DNA from: Nitrospirota bacterium
GTDB lineage: Bacteria; Nitrospirota; Thermodesulfovibrionia; Thermodesulfovibrionales; Magnetobacteriaceae
NCBI GenBank assembly: GCA_015232165.1
Contig: JADGAE010000110.1
Location: forward strand, 1-6,368
Direction: 5' to 3'
Length of the DNA stretch: 6,368 nucleotides
Both the position numbers and the translations under genes were made by a program. Below the pieces are notes generated by a model. That model did no database searches. It saw only the letters and a program-made list of their open reading frames with translations, and had not been told where the DNA came from. Position 1 is the first letter of the stretch. Every line of letters starts with the position of its first letter. Positions 1 to 6,368 of the stretch are shown piece after piece.

Positions 1-3000
1 CGATGGCGGTGGGCAATTTTGAGTTTGCCGCCATCCCGATCCATTTTCTCTGCTGCCATAGTCTGTTTTTGGGGAAAAACCTGACTGAACTCAGAGATGA
101 AATGGCCCACCACATTGATGTCATGCATAAGATCAATCAGATATTATCGGTACGCCACACACAACCCTGGCATCAGGTCGTCTGCAACCTTATCGAGGCC
201 CAGGAAGACCCCTGGCAGCTCAAGGGTTCCATCTGTAATGAGGTCGAGTTTTTACCGATCCTGCAACAGGTGGAAGACATTTATGCACTGCAACTGTTTT
301 ATTTTGCCAAGACTCTGCCGGCCTACTGGGGAGGGGAGTACCAAAAAGCACAGGAGTACATCGTCTTGACGGAGAAATATCTGGATGCCGTAGCCGGAAC
401 GTTTCTGACCGATTCCATGTTCTGGTTCTACCGCTGCCTTATATCACTGGCCCTCTATGACGATGCGGTAGCCGATACGCAAGCGGGGATCATCAGGGAC
501 GTGCAAATCTGGCAGCAGAAGGTACGCCACAGCGCCGACCATGCCCCCATGAACAACCTGCATCGCCGTTACTTGGTAGAGGCCGAAATGGCACGAGTCC
601 TGGGCAACATACCCGAGGCCGAAGACGCCTACGACAACGCCATCGAAGAGGCACAACTCAACGAGTACCTCAGCGACGAGGCAATGGCCAACGAGCTGGC
701 CGGAAAGTTCTACCTCAAACGCGGGAAAAACAGGATTGCACAGGTCTACCTGATGCAGGCCCGCTATCTCTACGAACAATGGGGGGCAACCGCCATTGTG
801 CAGCGCATGGTACGTCAATATGGCACTCTGGTGGAGTTAAGAAATACGTCAAAGCAGGATGTTACCTCTTCATCTTCAGCTTCAGCTTCCTCTGACACCT
901 CAGCGCCTTCAGGCACCCACCCCCATTGCAGTGTCCTGGACATCTACACCCTGCTGAAGTCCTCGCAGACCATCTCTGAAGAGATACACCTGGAGGGCCT
1001 GTTAGAGAAGATTATGCGGATCATGGTTGAAAACGCCGGCGCTCAAAAGGGCGTCCTGTTGTTGAAGGAGCCCCAGTGGCAGATACAGGCAATTGTGGAG
1101 ACTACCTCCAATAAAGTGGAAATATTCCAGGGGATTGACCTGGAGCTTGAAGACGATATGCTTGCGCGCTCCATAGTTCAATATGTCATCCGCACCGGCC
1201 ATAGTCTCTTGTCGATTAACGCCTCCCGTGATGTCCGTTTCATGCGTGACCCGTATGTGCGCCGACACTCTCTGAAATCCGTACTGTGTGAGCCGATCAT
1301 GCACCAGGGGCAATTCACCGCTATCTTGTATATGGAAAATAACCTGACCGTTGGGGTCTTTACCGAAGACCGTCTGGAGGTGCTTAAGATGCTCGGTGCC
1401 CAAGCCGCGATCTCCATCGAAAACGCACGCCTCTATGCCGGCCTCGAAGAAAAAGTCCAGGAACGAACACAACAGTTGCAGCAAAAAACCCAAGAACTGG
1501 CCGAAAAAAATATAGAACTGGCAAAGGCAAGCCGATTCAAGAGTGAATTCCTCGCTAATATGAGTCATGAGATACGCACGCCAATGAATGCGGTTATCGG
1601 GTTCTCCGCTCTTGCACTAAAGACCGAACTCTCCCCCAGGCAGTATGACTACGTCGCTAAAATAGAGTCATCCGCCAGGTCTCTCCTTGGACTTATTAAT
1701 GACATACTTGACTTTTCCAAGATTGAAGCAGGTAAACTAGAGATAGAAACAATAGATTTTAACCTTGAGGATGTCATGGATACCGTTACAAACATTGTCT
1801 CAGTGAAAGCGATGGAAAAAGGGATCGACTTTATCAGCACAACAGGCAGTGATGTGCCGGTCTTCCTGGTTGGCGACCCACTCCGTTTGCGGCAGGTGTT
1901 GATCAATCTCTCAAACAATGCGATTAAGTTTACGTCTTCCGGGCATGTCGTTGTAAACACGGAGCTTTTGCGGAAGGATGACGCACAGTGTCTGCTTAGG
2001 TTTTCGGTGTCGGACACGGGCATTGGCATGACCGATGAGCAGGTGACAAAATTATTCACCGCCTTTTCGCAGGCAGACACCTCTATAACCCGCAGGTTTG
2101 GCGGTACGGGGCTTGGCTTGGCCATATCCAAGACCCTGGTGGAACTGATGGGTGGACAGATAAGTGTTGTGAGTGAAACGGGCAAGGGGTCCACTTTCTC
2201 CTTTACCGCAACGTTTGCATATAACCCGCATGAACGGAAAAGAGAGCAAGCTGTTGCCGCCGACATGAAAGGGGTAACCGACACGATTACGGGTGCGCGG
2301 GTACTCCTTGTTGAGGACAATGTCTTGAATCGGCAGGTAGCCGCAGAGATATTAAAGGGATTAGGGGTGTTTGTGGAGATGGCAGCCAATGGCAGGGAGG
2401 CCGTAGATGCCGTAAAACTCAGGGAATATGACATTGTCTTTATGGACGTACAGATGCCCGTGATGGGTGGATATGAGGCCACGGCATTAATACGGGAGGA
2501 TGAAAGATTTAAAGACTTGCCAATCGTTGCAATGACTGCCCATGCCGTCAGCGGGACAAGGGAGGCATGTATTGCTGCGGGTATGAACGATTATGTCGGC
2601 AAACCAATTGAGCCTGAGCATGTGCATAAGGCCCTTTTACGATGGCTCAAACCTTCAACTCGGGAATTGATCCTGGAGAAAAGAGGCAAACCCCAACAAG
2701 TAGAAGCTCAAGAGGTAGACGTTGAGTTCCCCGAGACCTTGGTCGGGATAGATATTGAATCAGCACTGAGAAGGCTTAATGGTGATAAGCGATTCTTTAA
2801 AGAGTTGCTCATTGATTTCTCCAAGGATTATGCCGCTGTGACAGAAGAGATGCAGGCTGAAATACAAAAAGGTGATCTCAATGTTGCACAACGTATGGCT
2901 CATACAATAAAGGGAACCGCAGGCAATCTCTCCGCAACTGATGTCTATGCGGCAGCGGGAGAACTGGAAAGGGCTATAAAAGAGAAAAAAGATGACCGGT

Positions 3001-3353
3001 ATGTAATGTTGTTATCGAATCTTGACAAGGCCCTGAAGCAGGTACTGGAGTCGTTAAAGGTTCTGAAACGGCCCAACATTGCAGCACCCCCTGGCAATAC
3101 GTCCAATGACCTTGATAAGATTGAACCGATACTGAAGGAACTTTATAGTTTTACTAAAAATGATAGCCCCAACGCGTTGGCGAGTCTTATTCGTTTCAAG
3201 GAAGCTGTTGATGTCTCAGTAATCCCTGAAGAGATAAGCCGGCTTGAGGAACAGATAAATGACTTTGATTTTCCAAACGCGCTGAACACGCTGAAGGAAA
3301 TCGCGAAGAAAATGAATCTTTCACCGGAAGATGAACATGATGACGACAGATAG
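1..3353 (+). CDS. Hybrid sensor histidine kinase/response regulator (GAF-HisKA-HATPase-REC-HPt), 5'-truncated by the window
   Basis: This is a multistep phosphorelay kinase, expected to be cytoplasmic because no membrane segment is visible. Residues are numbered from the ATG at 3. Residues 1-280 are a helical, TPR-like region resembling the segment after the AAA ATPase in Ser/Thr kinase-AAA-GAF-histidine kinase proteins. A Ser/Ala/Thr-rich linker (288-304) follows, then a GAF domain (about 330-475) and a coiled coil (480-510). HisKA has the phospho-acceptor His522 in [10 protein letters not shown]. HATPase_c has the N box (N635, N639), G1 (D671-TGIGM) and G2 (G700-GTGLGL). The receiver (about 765-880) has acidic D772, phospho-acceptor D815, T845 and K867. 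The HPt domain (about 925-1020) has H967 in [12 protein letters not shown] helical tail follows to residue 1116. All key catalytic residues are present, so the His-Asp-His relay looks intact. The ATG at 3 is probably internal, because the frame is open to the edge and family similarity starts at once. The final output regulator and the signal are unknown. Confidence 0.93.
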   Translation, partial: MAVGNFEFAAIPIHFLCCHSLFLGKNLTELRDEMAHHIDVMHKINQILSVRHTQPWHQVVCNLIEAQEDPWQLKGSICNEVEFLPILQQVEDIYALQLFYFAKTLPAYWGGEYQKAQEYIVLTEKYLDAVAGTFLTDSMFWFYRCLISLALYDDAVADTQAGIIRDVQIWQQKVRHSADHAPMNNLHRRYLVEAEMARVLGNIPEAEDAYDNAIEEAQLNEYLSDEAMANELAGKFYLKRGKNRIAQVYLMQARYLYEQWGATAIVQRMVRQYGTLVELRNTSKQDVTSSSSASASSDTSAPSGTHPHCSVLDIYTLLKSSQTISEEIHLEGLLEKIMRIMVENAGAQKGVLLLKEPQWQIQAIVETTSNKVEIFQGIDLELEDDMLARSIVQYVIRTGHSLLSINASRDVRFMRDPYVRRHSLKSVLCEPIMHQGQFTAILYMENNLTVGVFTEDRLEVLKMLGAQAAISIENARLYAGLEEKVQERTQQLQQKTQELAEKNIELAKASRFKSEFLANMSHEIRTPMNAVIGFSALALKTELSPRQYDYVAKIESSARSLLGLINDILDFSKIEAGKLEIETIDFNLEDVMDTVTNIVSVKAMEKGIDFISTTGSDVPVFLVGDPLRLRQVLINLSNNAIKFTSSGHVVVNTELLRKDDAQCLLRFSVSDTGIGMTDEQVTKLFTAFSQADTSITRRFGGTGLGLAISKTLVELMGGQISVVSETGKGSTFSFTATFAYNPHERKREQAVAADMKGVTDTITGARVLLVEDNVLNRQVAAEILKGLGVFVEMAANGREAVDAVKLREYDIVFMDVQMPVMGGYEATALIREDERFKDLPIVAMTAHAVSGTREACIAAGMNDYVGKPIEPEHVHKALLRWLKPSTRELILEKRGKPQQVEAQEVDVEFPETLVGIDIESALRRLNGDKRFFKELLIDFSKDYAAVTEEMQAEIQKGDLNVAQRMAHTIKGTAGNLSATDVYAAAGELERAIKEKKDDRYVMLLSNLDKALKQVLESLKVLKRPNIAAPPGNTSNDLDKIEPILKELYSFTKNDSPNALASLIRFKEAVDVSVIPEEISRLEEQINDFDFPNALNTLKEIAKKMNLSPEDEHDDDR

Positions 3354-3361
3354 CAATAAAC
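3354..3361. repeat. Left copy of 8-bp target-site duplication (CAATAAAC)
   Basis: CAATAAAC starts at the base immediately after the TAG stop of the histidine kinase. An identical copy lies at 3518-3525, just outside the other end of the inverted-repeat element. The perfect match directly outside both inverted repeats is what a staggered-cut transposition leaves behind. Confidence 0.85.
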
Positions 3362-3517
3362 GTATCCTCTTTATATTTCATGGTAACTATGTTTTTGCGT
3401 TTTTCTCGATTCCCGCTCCCTGTTGTCGCCAGGGACATGTTTTGTGGCAATGACATTGATCGCTGTTGTCATTCCTGCGAAAGCAGGAATCCACACCTTG
3501 TTTTTTAAAGAGGATAC
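3362..3517. mobile_element. MITE-like non-autonomous insertion, 156 bp, with 12-bp terminal inverted repeats
   Basis: The left end GTATCCTCTTTA (3362-3373) is the exact reverse complement of the right end TAAAGAGGATAC (3506-3517). The bases just outside form a perfect 8-bp direct repeat. There is no transposase frame inside, so movement would need a transposase supplied in trans. The interior carries three small inverted repeats: TCCCTG/CAGGGA (3417-3422/3430-3435), AATGACA/TGTCATT (3449-3455/3467-3473) and ATTCCTGC/GCAGGAAT around a GAAA loop (3471-3490). An 8-bp duplication occurs in several IS families, including IS66, ISL3, ISAs1 and IS1595. I cannot match these termini to one family. The element separates the kinase gene from the small gene at 3580; the gap before insertion would have been about 62 bp. 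The T6 run at 3501-3506, 10 nt after the last hairpin, could give weak termination of kinase transcripts. Confidence 0.85.
3471..3490. repeat. REP-like palindrome with GAAA loop inside the MITE
   Basis: ATTCCTGC (3471-3478), loop GAAA (3479-3482) and GCAGGAAT (3483-3490) form a perfect 8-bp stem. The surrounding text (GTCATTCCTGCGAAAGCAGG) resembles the dispersed palindromic repeats of the 'CATTCC(C/T)GCGAAAGC(G/A)GGAATCC' type that I recall from many Gram-negative genomes. That resemblance is from memory. Here the palindrome is part of the larger element. Confidence 0.65.
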
Positions 3518-3525
3518 CAATAAAC
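3518..3525. repeat. Right copy of 8-bp target-site duplication (CAATAAAC)
   Basis: This copy is identical to 3354-3361 and abuts the right inverted repeat, which ends at 3517. Removing the element and one copy would restore a simple 62-bp spacer between the kinase stop and the next start codon. Confidence 0.85.
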
Positions 3526-3565
3526 TTTATTTCAGAGTTAAAAAACTATGGATATTAATAGAATC

Positions 3566-3571
3566 AGGAGG
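3566..3571 (+). promoter_or_regulatory. Ribosome-binding site for the 3580 gene
   Basis: A consensus AGGAGG lies 8 nt before the ATG at 3580. It fixes the start of the small conserved-looking gene and shows that the frame is translated in its own right. Confidence 0.85.
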
Positions 3572-3579
3572 CAATTAAC

Positions 3580-3912
3580 ATGGAAATTGACATAAGCATC
3601 GACAAGGAATCTATGGCGCTTGATGTTGCCAATCCCCATAATTTTGATGTCACAAAGGCGACCCATGAGATAGTTCACTTTGCTAATGGCATTGGGGTTG
3701 ATATAGGGGGGTTGAATATCGATCACCTCTTGTCCAGGATGATCCGGGGGGTAGCAGGTTGTGAGCACGGTTGTCCTGCCGATGCAAAGAGCCTTGTGCG
3801 AAGTGGTGTAGGGGCATTTAAGCTCAACTACATAGACGGCGGTGTGCTCTCTGCCAGGTGTGCCCTTAAGGACAACAGGCAACTGGAGGTAAAGGTGTTT
3901 CCGGGTTATTAG
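3580..3912 (+). CDS. Small hypothetical protein with C-E-H-G-C motif, cotranscribed with rlmB
   Basis: This 110-residue soluble protein has no signal peptide or membrane segment. I do not recognise a named family. The N-terminus (MEIDISIDKESM) and C-terminus (FKLNYIDGGVLSARCALKD onward) look like beta strands around a helical centre (about 26-75). The centre holds C61-E-H63-G-C65 followed by PADAKSLV, a compact Cys/His cluster that could bind a metal or be redox active. Another Cys is at 94. The consensus AGGAGG, good coding character and 3-bp spacing to the downstream methyltransferase argue that it is real and cotranslated with that gene. A link to RNA modification or ribosome biology is only inferred from position. 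A 174-codon frame on the opposite strand overlaps it but has no comparable support. Confidence 0.85.
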   Translation: MEIDISIDKESMALDVANPHNFDVTKATHEIVHFANGIGVDIGGLNIDHLLSRMIRGVAGCEHGCPADAKSLVRSGVGAFKLNYIDGGVLSARCALKDNRQLEVKVFPGY

Positions 3913-3915
3913 ACA

Positions 3916-4671
3916 ATGGACGGTAAGTGGATATACGGCATAAACCCCGTAACGGAGGCCCTCAGGGCCAGGATAAAGCCCGATACCGTATTTGTCCTGG
4001 GCGCCGGCAAGACCGACAGGATCAGAGACCTGGTTGAGCTGGCGCGTCTCAATGGATGTCAAGTCAAGACGGTAGAGAAGGTTTTTTTTGGTCGTTTTGG
4101 GGCGGTGTTACACCAGGGTGTGTGTGCCATACTCCGGCAGCAGCGGCAGGAGTTTGAGGACGTCGGTGATGTTCTCCTGCGCGTGTCGTTGCAGAAGGAG
4201 CCGGCATTGTTTGTCATACTTGACAGCATAACCGACCCAGGCAACGTTGGGGCCATCCTTCGCAGTTGCGAGGCCACCGGGGTCAGTGCGGTTGTCTTTC
4301 AGAGTCATCGCAGCGCAGGCATAACACCCACGGTGGTAAAGACCTCCTCGGGGGCAAGTCAGTACATCCCACTGTGCGTTGTGCCAAACATCAAACACGC
4401 AATGAAGACCCTCACCGACAACAATGTCCTCATATTCGGGGCAGACTCGCAAGCCGACACCTCTATCTGGGATGTAGACCTAAGTGGCCCTGTGGCCTTT
4501 GTCCTTGGTTCCGAGGGTGAGGGACTCAGGAGGACGGTCAAGGAGTATTGTGACCACCTCGTGAAGATACCGCTCTATGGCAAAATAGACTCCCTCAACG
4601 TCTCCGTGGCCGCCGGAGTTTTGCTCTTTGAGTGCAAGCGCCAACGTCACGTCAGACATAAAAAGTCATAA
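3916..4671 (+). CDS. rlmB: 23S rRNA (guanosine-2'-O)-methyltransferase, RlmB/TrmH family (SPOUT)
   Basis: This S-adenosylmethionine-dependent ribose 2'-O-methyltransferase is, by family, expected to modify the 23S rRNA guanosine equivalent to E. coli G2251 in the peptidyl-transferase P loop. The 251 residues are the normal length. The N-terminal L30e-like RNA-binding domain (about 4-80) opens with the typical YGINPVTEAL. The trefoil-knot catalytic domain (about 98-247) shows motif 1 with N110 and R116 (DPGNVGAILRSCE), motif 2 with E200 (FVLGSEGEGLR, 195-205) and motif 3 (S226-LNVSVA). All expected active-site residues are present. The ATG lies 3 bp after the upstream TAG and has no clear Shine-Dalgarno sequence, so translational coupling to the upstream gene is likely. 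A paralogous TrmH-family role on another rRNA or tRNA site cannot be excluded. The basic C-terminal end (KRQRHVRHKKS) is a modest extension. Confidence 0.93.
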   Translation: MDGKWIYGINPVTEALRARIKPDTVFVLGAGKTDRIRDLVELARLNGCQVKTVEKVFFGRFGAVLHQGVCAILRQQRQEFEDVGDVLLRVSLQKEPALFVILDSITDPGNVGAILRSCEATGVSAVVFQSHRSAGITPTVVKTSSGASQYIPLCVVPNIKHAMKTLTDNNVLIFGADSQADTSIWDVDLSGPVAFVLGSEGEGLRRTVKEYCDHLVKIPLYGKIDSLNVSVAAGVLLFECKRQRHVRHKKS

Positions 4672-4708
4672 GTATCTGCACATATATGCGTAAAGAAGAA
4701 AGAGGGAG

Positions 4709-4725
4709 GGGGGTGAGGCACCCCC
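4709..4725 (+). terminator. First (G-rich) hairpin of a double terminator after rlmB
   Basis: GGGGGTG (4709-4715), loop AGG and CACCCCC (4719-4725) form a perfect 7-bp stem 38 bp after the rlmB stop. It has no T-tract of its own on the + strand, so it probably acts together with the hairpin just downstream. On the - strand it is followed by a pyrimidine-rich run, so the pair could work in both directions. Confidence 0.6.
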
Positions 4726-4731
4726 GCCATA

Positions 4732-4760
4732 AAAGGGGCGGAGCCGCCCCTTTCTTTCTT
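4732..4760 (+). terminator. Rho-independent terminator of the 3580-rlmB unit
   Basis: AAAGGGGCG (4732-4740), loop GAGC and CGCCCCTTT (4745-4753) form a perfect 9-bp GC-rich stem. It is followed by the T-rich tract TTTCTTTCTT (4751-4760). In addition, AAGAAAGA (4696-4703) can pair with TCTTTCTT (4753-4760), enclosing both hairpins in a possible three-way junction. Confidence 0.85.
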
Positions 4761-4812
4761 GTATGCAGACAATTTTGATACCCGAAAAAACTCGAATCCG
4801 ATCAGTATAGTT

Positions 4813-4818
4813 AGGAGG
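4813..4818 (+). promoter_or_regulatory. Ribosome-binding site in front of the ATPase remnant
   Basis: AGGAGG lies 5 nt before the ATG at 4824. It is the only good Shine-Dalgarno sequence upstream of the permease, whose GTG at 4964 has none nearby. Part of it may descend from ATPase coding sequence. Confidence 0.7.
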
Positions 4819-4823
4819 GGCTT

Positions 4824-4967
4824 ATGGAGCTATTCGTGAGACTGAACATGAAGTCAGGTATAAAGTCCGTGATCCTGCTTACCCGCGAGCCTGACATAGC
4901 GGCCTACAGCAATCAACATATCCGGTTCTCCGATGACTGCGTAGTCAGCAACATCCCAACAACGTGA
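4824..4967 (+). pseudogene. C-terminal remnant of a MacB/LolD-type ABC transporter ATPase (47 codons)
   Basis: The 47-residue frame starts MELFVRLNMKSGIKS and continues VILLTREPDIAAYSNQHIRF. This matches the very end of MacB/LolD-type ATPases, whose usual form is 'ImxLFxxLNxxxGxTVvlVTHEPDIAaYadRvIRlxDGrIv'. Walker A, the signature motif and Walker B are all absent, and the upstream 150 bp is intergenic with a terminator. An in-frame TAG at 4812-4814 closes the frame, so the break lies about there. The conserved switch (H-loop) His is Arg21 (CGC, 4884-4886), one base from CAC, and the usual 'DGRIV' end is degraded to DDCVV. Its TGA overlaps the permease GTG (GTGA at 4964-4967). It cannot hydrolyse ATP. 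It may survive as a translated leader that couples ribosomes onto the permease start. Confidence 0.82.
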
Positions 4968-6193
4968 TCAACGTACCATCCACGATACGGATAGCCTTTC
5001 GGGCGCTGCGTGTAAACAAGATGCGCTCGGCCCTGACGATGATCGGGATTGTGATCGGGGTTGGTGCTGTGATAACTATGCTTGCCGTGGGCACTGGGGC
5101 ACGCAAGCGGATCGCCGAGCAGGTGGCAAGCATGGGAAGCAATCTGCTCATAATACTGCCCGGCTCTACGACGGCCGGCGGGGTACGGGCGGGCGGTGGG
5201 AGTCAGCCTACGTTGTCGACCTTTGATGCCGATGCCATCCTGAAGGAGTGCCCTGCGGTGGACAACGTTGCCCCCAGGCTTAACGGCATAGCCCAGGTGG
5301 TCTATGGCAACCAGAACTGGTCAACATCCGTGGAGGGCACAACCCCAAGCATCCTAGAGGTCCGCGACTGGCCGCTTGCCGCCGGACGCTTATTTACGAT
5401 GGATGACGTCAGGGGTGCCACAAAGGTCTGCCTGGTGGGGCAGACGGTTATAGATAATCTCTTTGGCAGTATCAACCCCGTTGGTCAGGTCGTGAGGATA
5501 AAGAACATCCCCTTTACCGTTGTAGGAGTACTTGACAGGAAGGGGCAGTCACCTAATGGTCAGGACCAGGACGACACCGTATACATCCCGGTTACCACAG
5601 CGCAGAAAAAGGTCTTTGGCACATCCTTCCCCGGTATGGTACGAACCATCATGGTAAAGGCAAAGGGGACTGAGGAGTTGTATCAGGCCGAAAAACAGGT
5701 AACCGAGCTGTTACGTCAGAGGCATCGCACGGGGCAAAAGCGTGAAGATGACTTCACGGTGCGCAATCTCACCAAGGTGATGCAGACCGCACAGGAGTCC
5801 ACTGACGTTATGACCCTGTTGCTTGGCGCTATAGCGTCGGTGTCGCTGCTTGTGGGTGGGATCGGGATAATGAACATCATGCTTGTCTCCGTCACCGAAC
5901 GGACCAGGGAGATTGGCATACGCATGGCAATAGGGGCTAACACGTGGGATATCAGGACGCAGTTTATCATAGAGGCCCTGACGCTGTCGCTCATTGGTGG
6001 TATCCTGGGGATTGCAGTGGGGTTGACCGCGGCTGAGGCAATATCTATGATTGCTGGTTGGCCAACGATTGTCTCTATGTTGTCGATAGTGCTTTCATTC
6101 TGTTTCTCCGGGCTGATCGGGATATTCTTTGGCTTCTACCCCGCCTACAAGGCCTCACTCCTAGACCCCATCGAGGCACTGAGATATGAATAA
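4964..6193 (+). CDS. MacB/FtsX-type ABC transporter permease
   Basis: This 409-residue inner-membrane protein has MacB topology. TM1 (about 24-46) follows a short amphipathic N-terminus with the conserved RALRVNKMRSALTMIGI block. A large periplasmic core domain (about 48-280, MacB_PCD type) comes next. TM2 (about 283-308) leads into the ATPase-coupling loop TERTREIGIRMAIGA. TM3 (about 334-360), TM4 (about 369-392) and the family-typical end YPAYKASLLDPIEALRYE follow. Relatives use ATP hydrolysis in the cytoplasm to drive extracytoplasmic steps such as efflux of macrolides, peptides or lipoproteins; the substrate here is unknown. The start is a GTG inside the remnant's stop (GTGA) and lacks its own Shine-Dalgarno sequence. 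The next Met (residue 20) would cut into the conserved block. No intact ATPase or MacA-like partner is in the window, so the permease must borrow an ATPase or be inactive. The frame shows no disruption. Confidence 0.92.
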   Translation: MINVPSTIRIAFRALRVNKMRSALTMIGIVIGVGAVITMLAVGTGARKRIAEQVASMGSNLLIILPGSTTAGGVRAGGGSQPTLSTFDADAILKECPAVDNVAPRLNGIAQVVYGNQNWSTSVEGTTPSILEVRDWPLAAGRLFTMDDVRGATKVCLVGQTVIDNLFGSINPVGQVVRIKNIPFTVVGVLDRKGQSPNGQDQDDTVYIPVTTAQKKVFGTSFPGMVRTIMVKAKGTEELYQAEKQVTELLRQRHRTGQKREDDFTVRNLTKVMQTAQESTDVMTLLLGAIASVSLLVGGIGIMNIMLVSVTERTREIGIRMAIGANTWDIRTQFIIEALTLSLIGGILGIAVGLTAAEAISMIAGWPTIVSMLSIVLSFCFSGLIGIFFGFYPAYKASLLDPIEALRYE

Positions 6194-6368
6194 CTCATGT
6201 TACTCAGATAAACAAAAAATATTTAGCGGTTTAAATCACAGTGTAAAACGTATATTGTAGCCACGCCATTATGGGGTCAATGGGGCTTCTTCGTGCCCGG
6301 GGAGGGGCGAGCCGTAATGCTGTTGACTTAAGGAAGCACAAGGGACTGTCTGAACCATGATTGCACAG
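6194..6368. other. Intergenic tail with no recognisable gene
   Basis: The 175 bp after the permease stop contain an AT-rich first half and a G-rich patch (6281-6313) with only weak 4-5 bp stems, so I do not call a terminator. The last 27 bases (6342-6368) resemble a dispersed intergenic repeat that I recall from other environmental genomes. The ATG at 6357 gives only four codons before the edge. Confidence 0.5.

Noticed and set aside
3..5. ATG at position 3 as the true start of the kinase
   Set aside because: There is no visible RBS because it is at the edge, the frame is open to the edge, and family-like sequence begins immediately.
1649..2482. 277-codon frame on the - strand inside the histidine kinase
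   Set aside because: It lies wholly opposite conserved HisKA, HATPase and receiver motifs. Its Ser/Thr/Pro-rich composition is typical of an antisense shadow, and it has no family resemblance.
3196..3456. 86-codon frame on the - strand crossing the kinase end and the MITE
   Set aside because: It spans the insertion boundary and the left inverted repeat, so it arose by chance from the insertion. No protein similarity is visible.
3471..3490. Palindrome as a CRISPR repeat or a stand-alone terminator
   Set aside because: There is only one copy with no spacer periodicity. The T6 run begins 10 nt after the stem, too far for a standard terminator.
3538..4062. 174-codon frame on the - strand over the small gene and the start of rlmB
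   Set aside because: It is antisense to a gene with a consensus RBS and to recognisable RlmB sequence, and it shows no domain of its own.
4775..4811. Possible promoter before the ATPase remnant (TTGATA at 4775 and TATAGT at 4806)
   Set aside because: The spacer is 25 bp, far from the usual 16-18, and no better -10 box is present at the right distance.
6283..6313. G-rich stems after the permease as a terminator
   Set aside because: The possible stems (GGGC/GCCC pairs) are only 4-5 bp, mutually exclusive and not followed by a T-tract.
6323..6368. Promoter (TTGACT at 6323) and start of a new gene at ATG 6357
   Set aside because: No -10-like hexamer lies 16-18 bp downstream, there is no RBS before the ATG, and only four codons are visible.

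Overview
The window is about 6.4 kb of a bacterial chromosome with three genes or operons, all on the + strand. Mixed, moderate G+C, a large hybrid histidine kinase of the multidomain kind found in environmental bacteria, and a MacB/FtsX-type permease suggest a Gram-negative environmental bacterium. Nitrospirota, Planctomycetota or Desulfobacterota would all fit. I cannot assign a phylum from the sequence alone.

Region 1 (1-3353) is the 3' part of a very large signalling gene. It encodes a helical sensor region, GAF, coiled coil, HisKA, HATPase, receiver, HPt and a C-terminal tail. The frame is open at the left edge. The first visible residues resemble the middle of proteins that carry a Ser/Thr kinase and an AAA-type ATPase in front, so the true start lies outside the window.

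Region 2 (3354-3525) is the clearest new element. It is a 156-bp non-coding MITE-like insertion (3362-3517) with perfect 12-bp terminal inverted repeats, flanked by a perfect 8-bp target duplication (CAATAAAC). It landed directly after the kinase stop codon. Without it, the kinase and the next gene would be about 62 bp apart.

Region 3 (3580-4760) is a two-gene unit. A small unrecognised protein with a C-E-H-G-C motif lies 3 bp upstream of a SPOUT-family 23S rRNA 2'-O-ribose methyltransferase (RlmB/TrmH family). The unit ends in a double-hairpin terminator.

Region 4 (4812-6193) is a MacB-type ABC permease without its ATPase gene. Only the last ~47 codons of the ATPase survive, with a ribosome-binding site, the H-loop His replaced by Arg, and a stop codon that overlaps the permease GTG start. 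The remnant may now act as a translational-coupling leader. The final 175 bp hold no recognisable gene.
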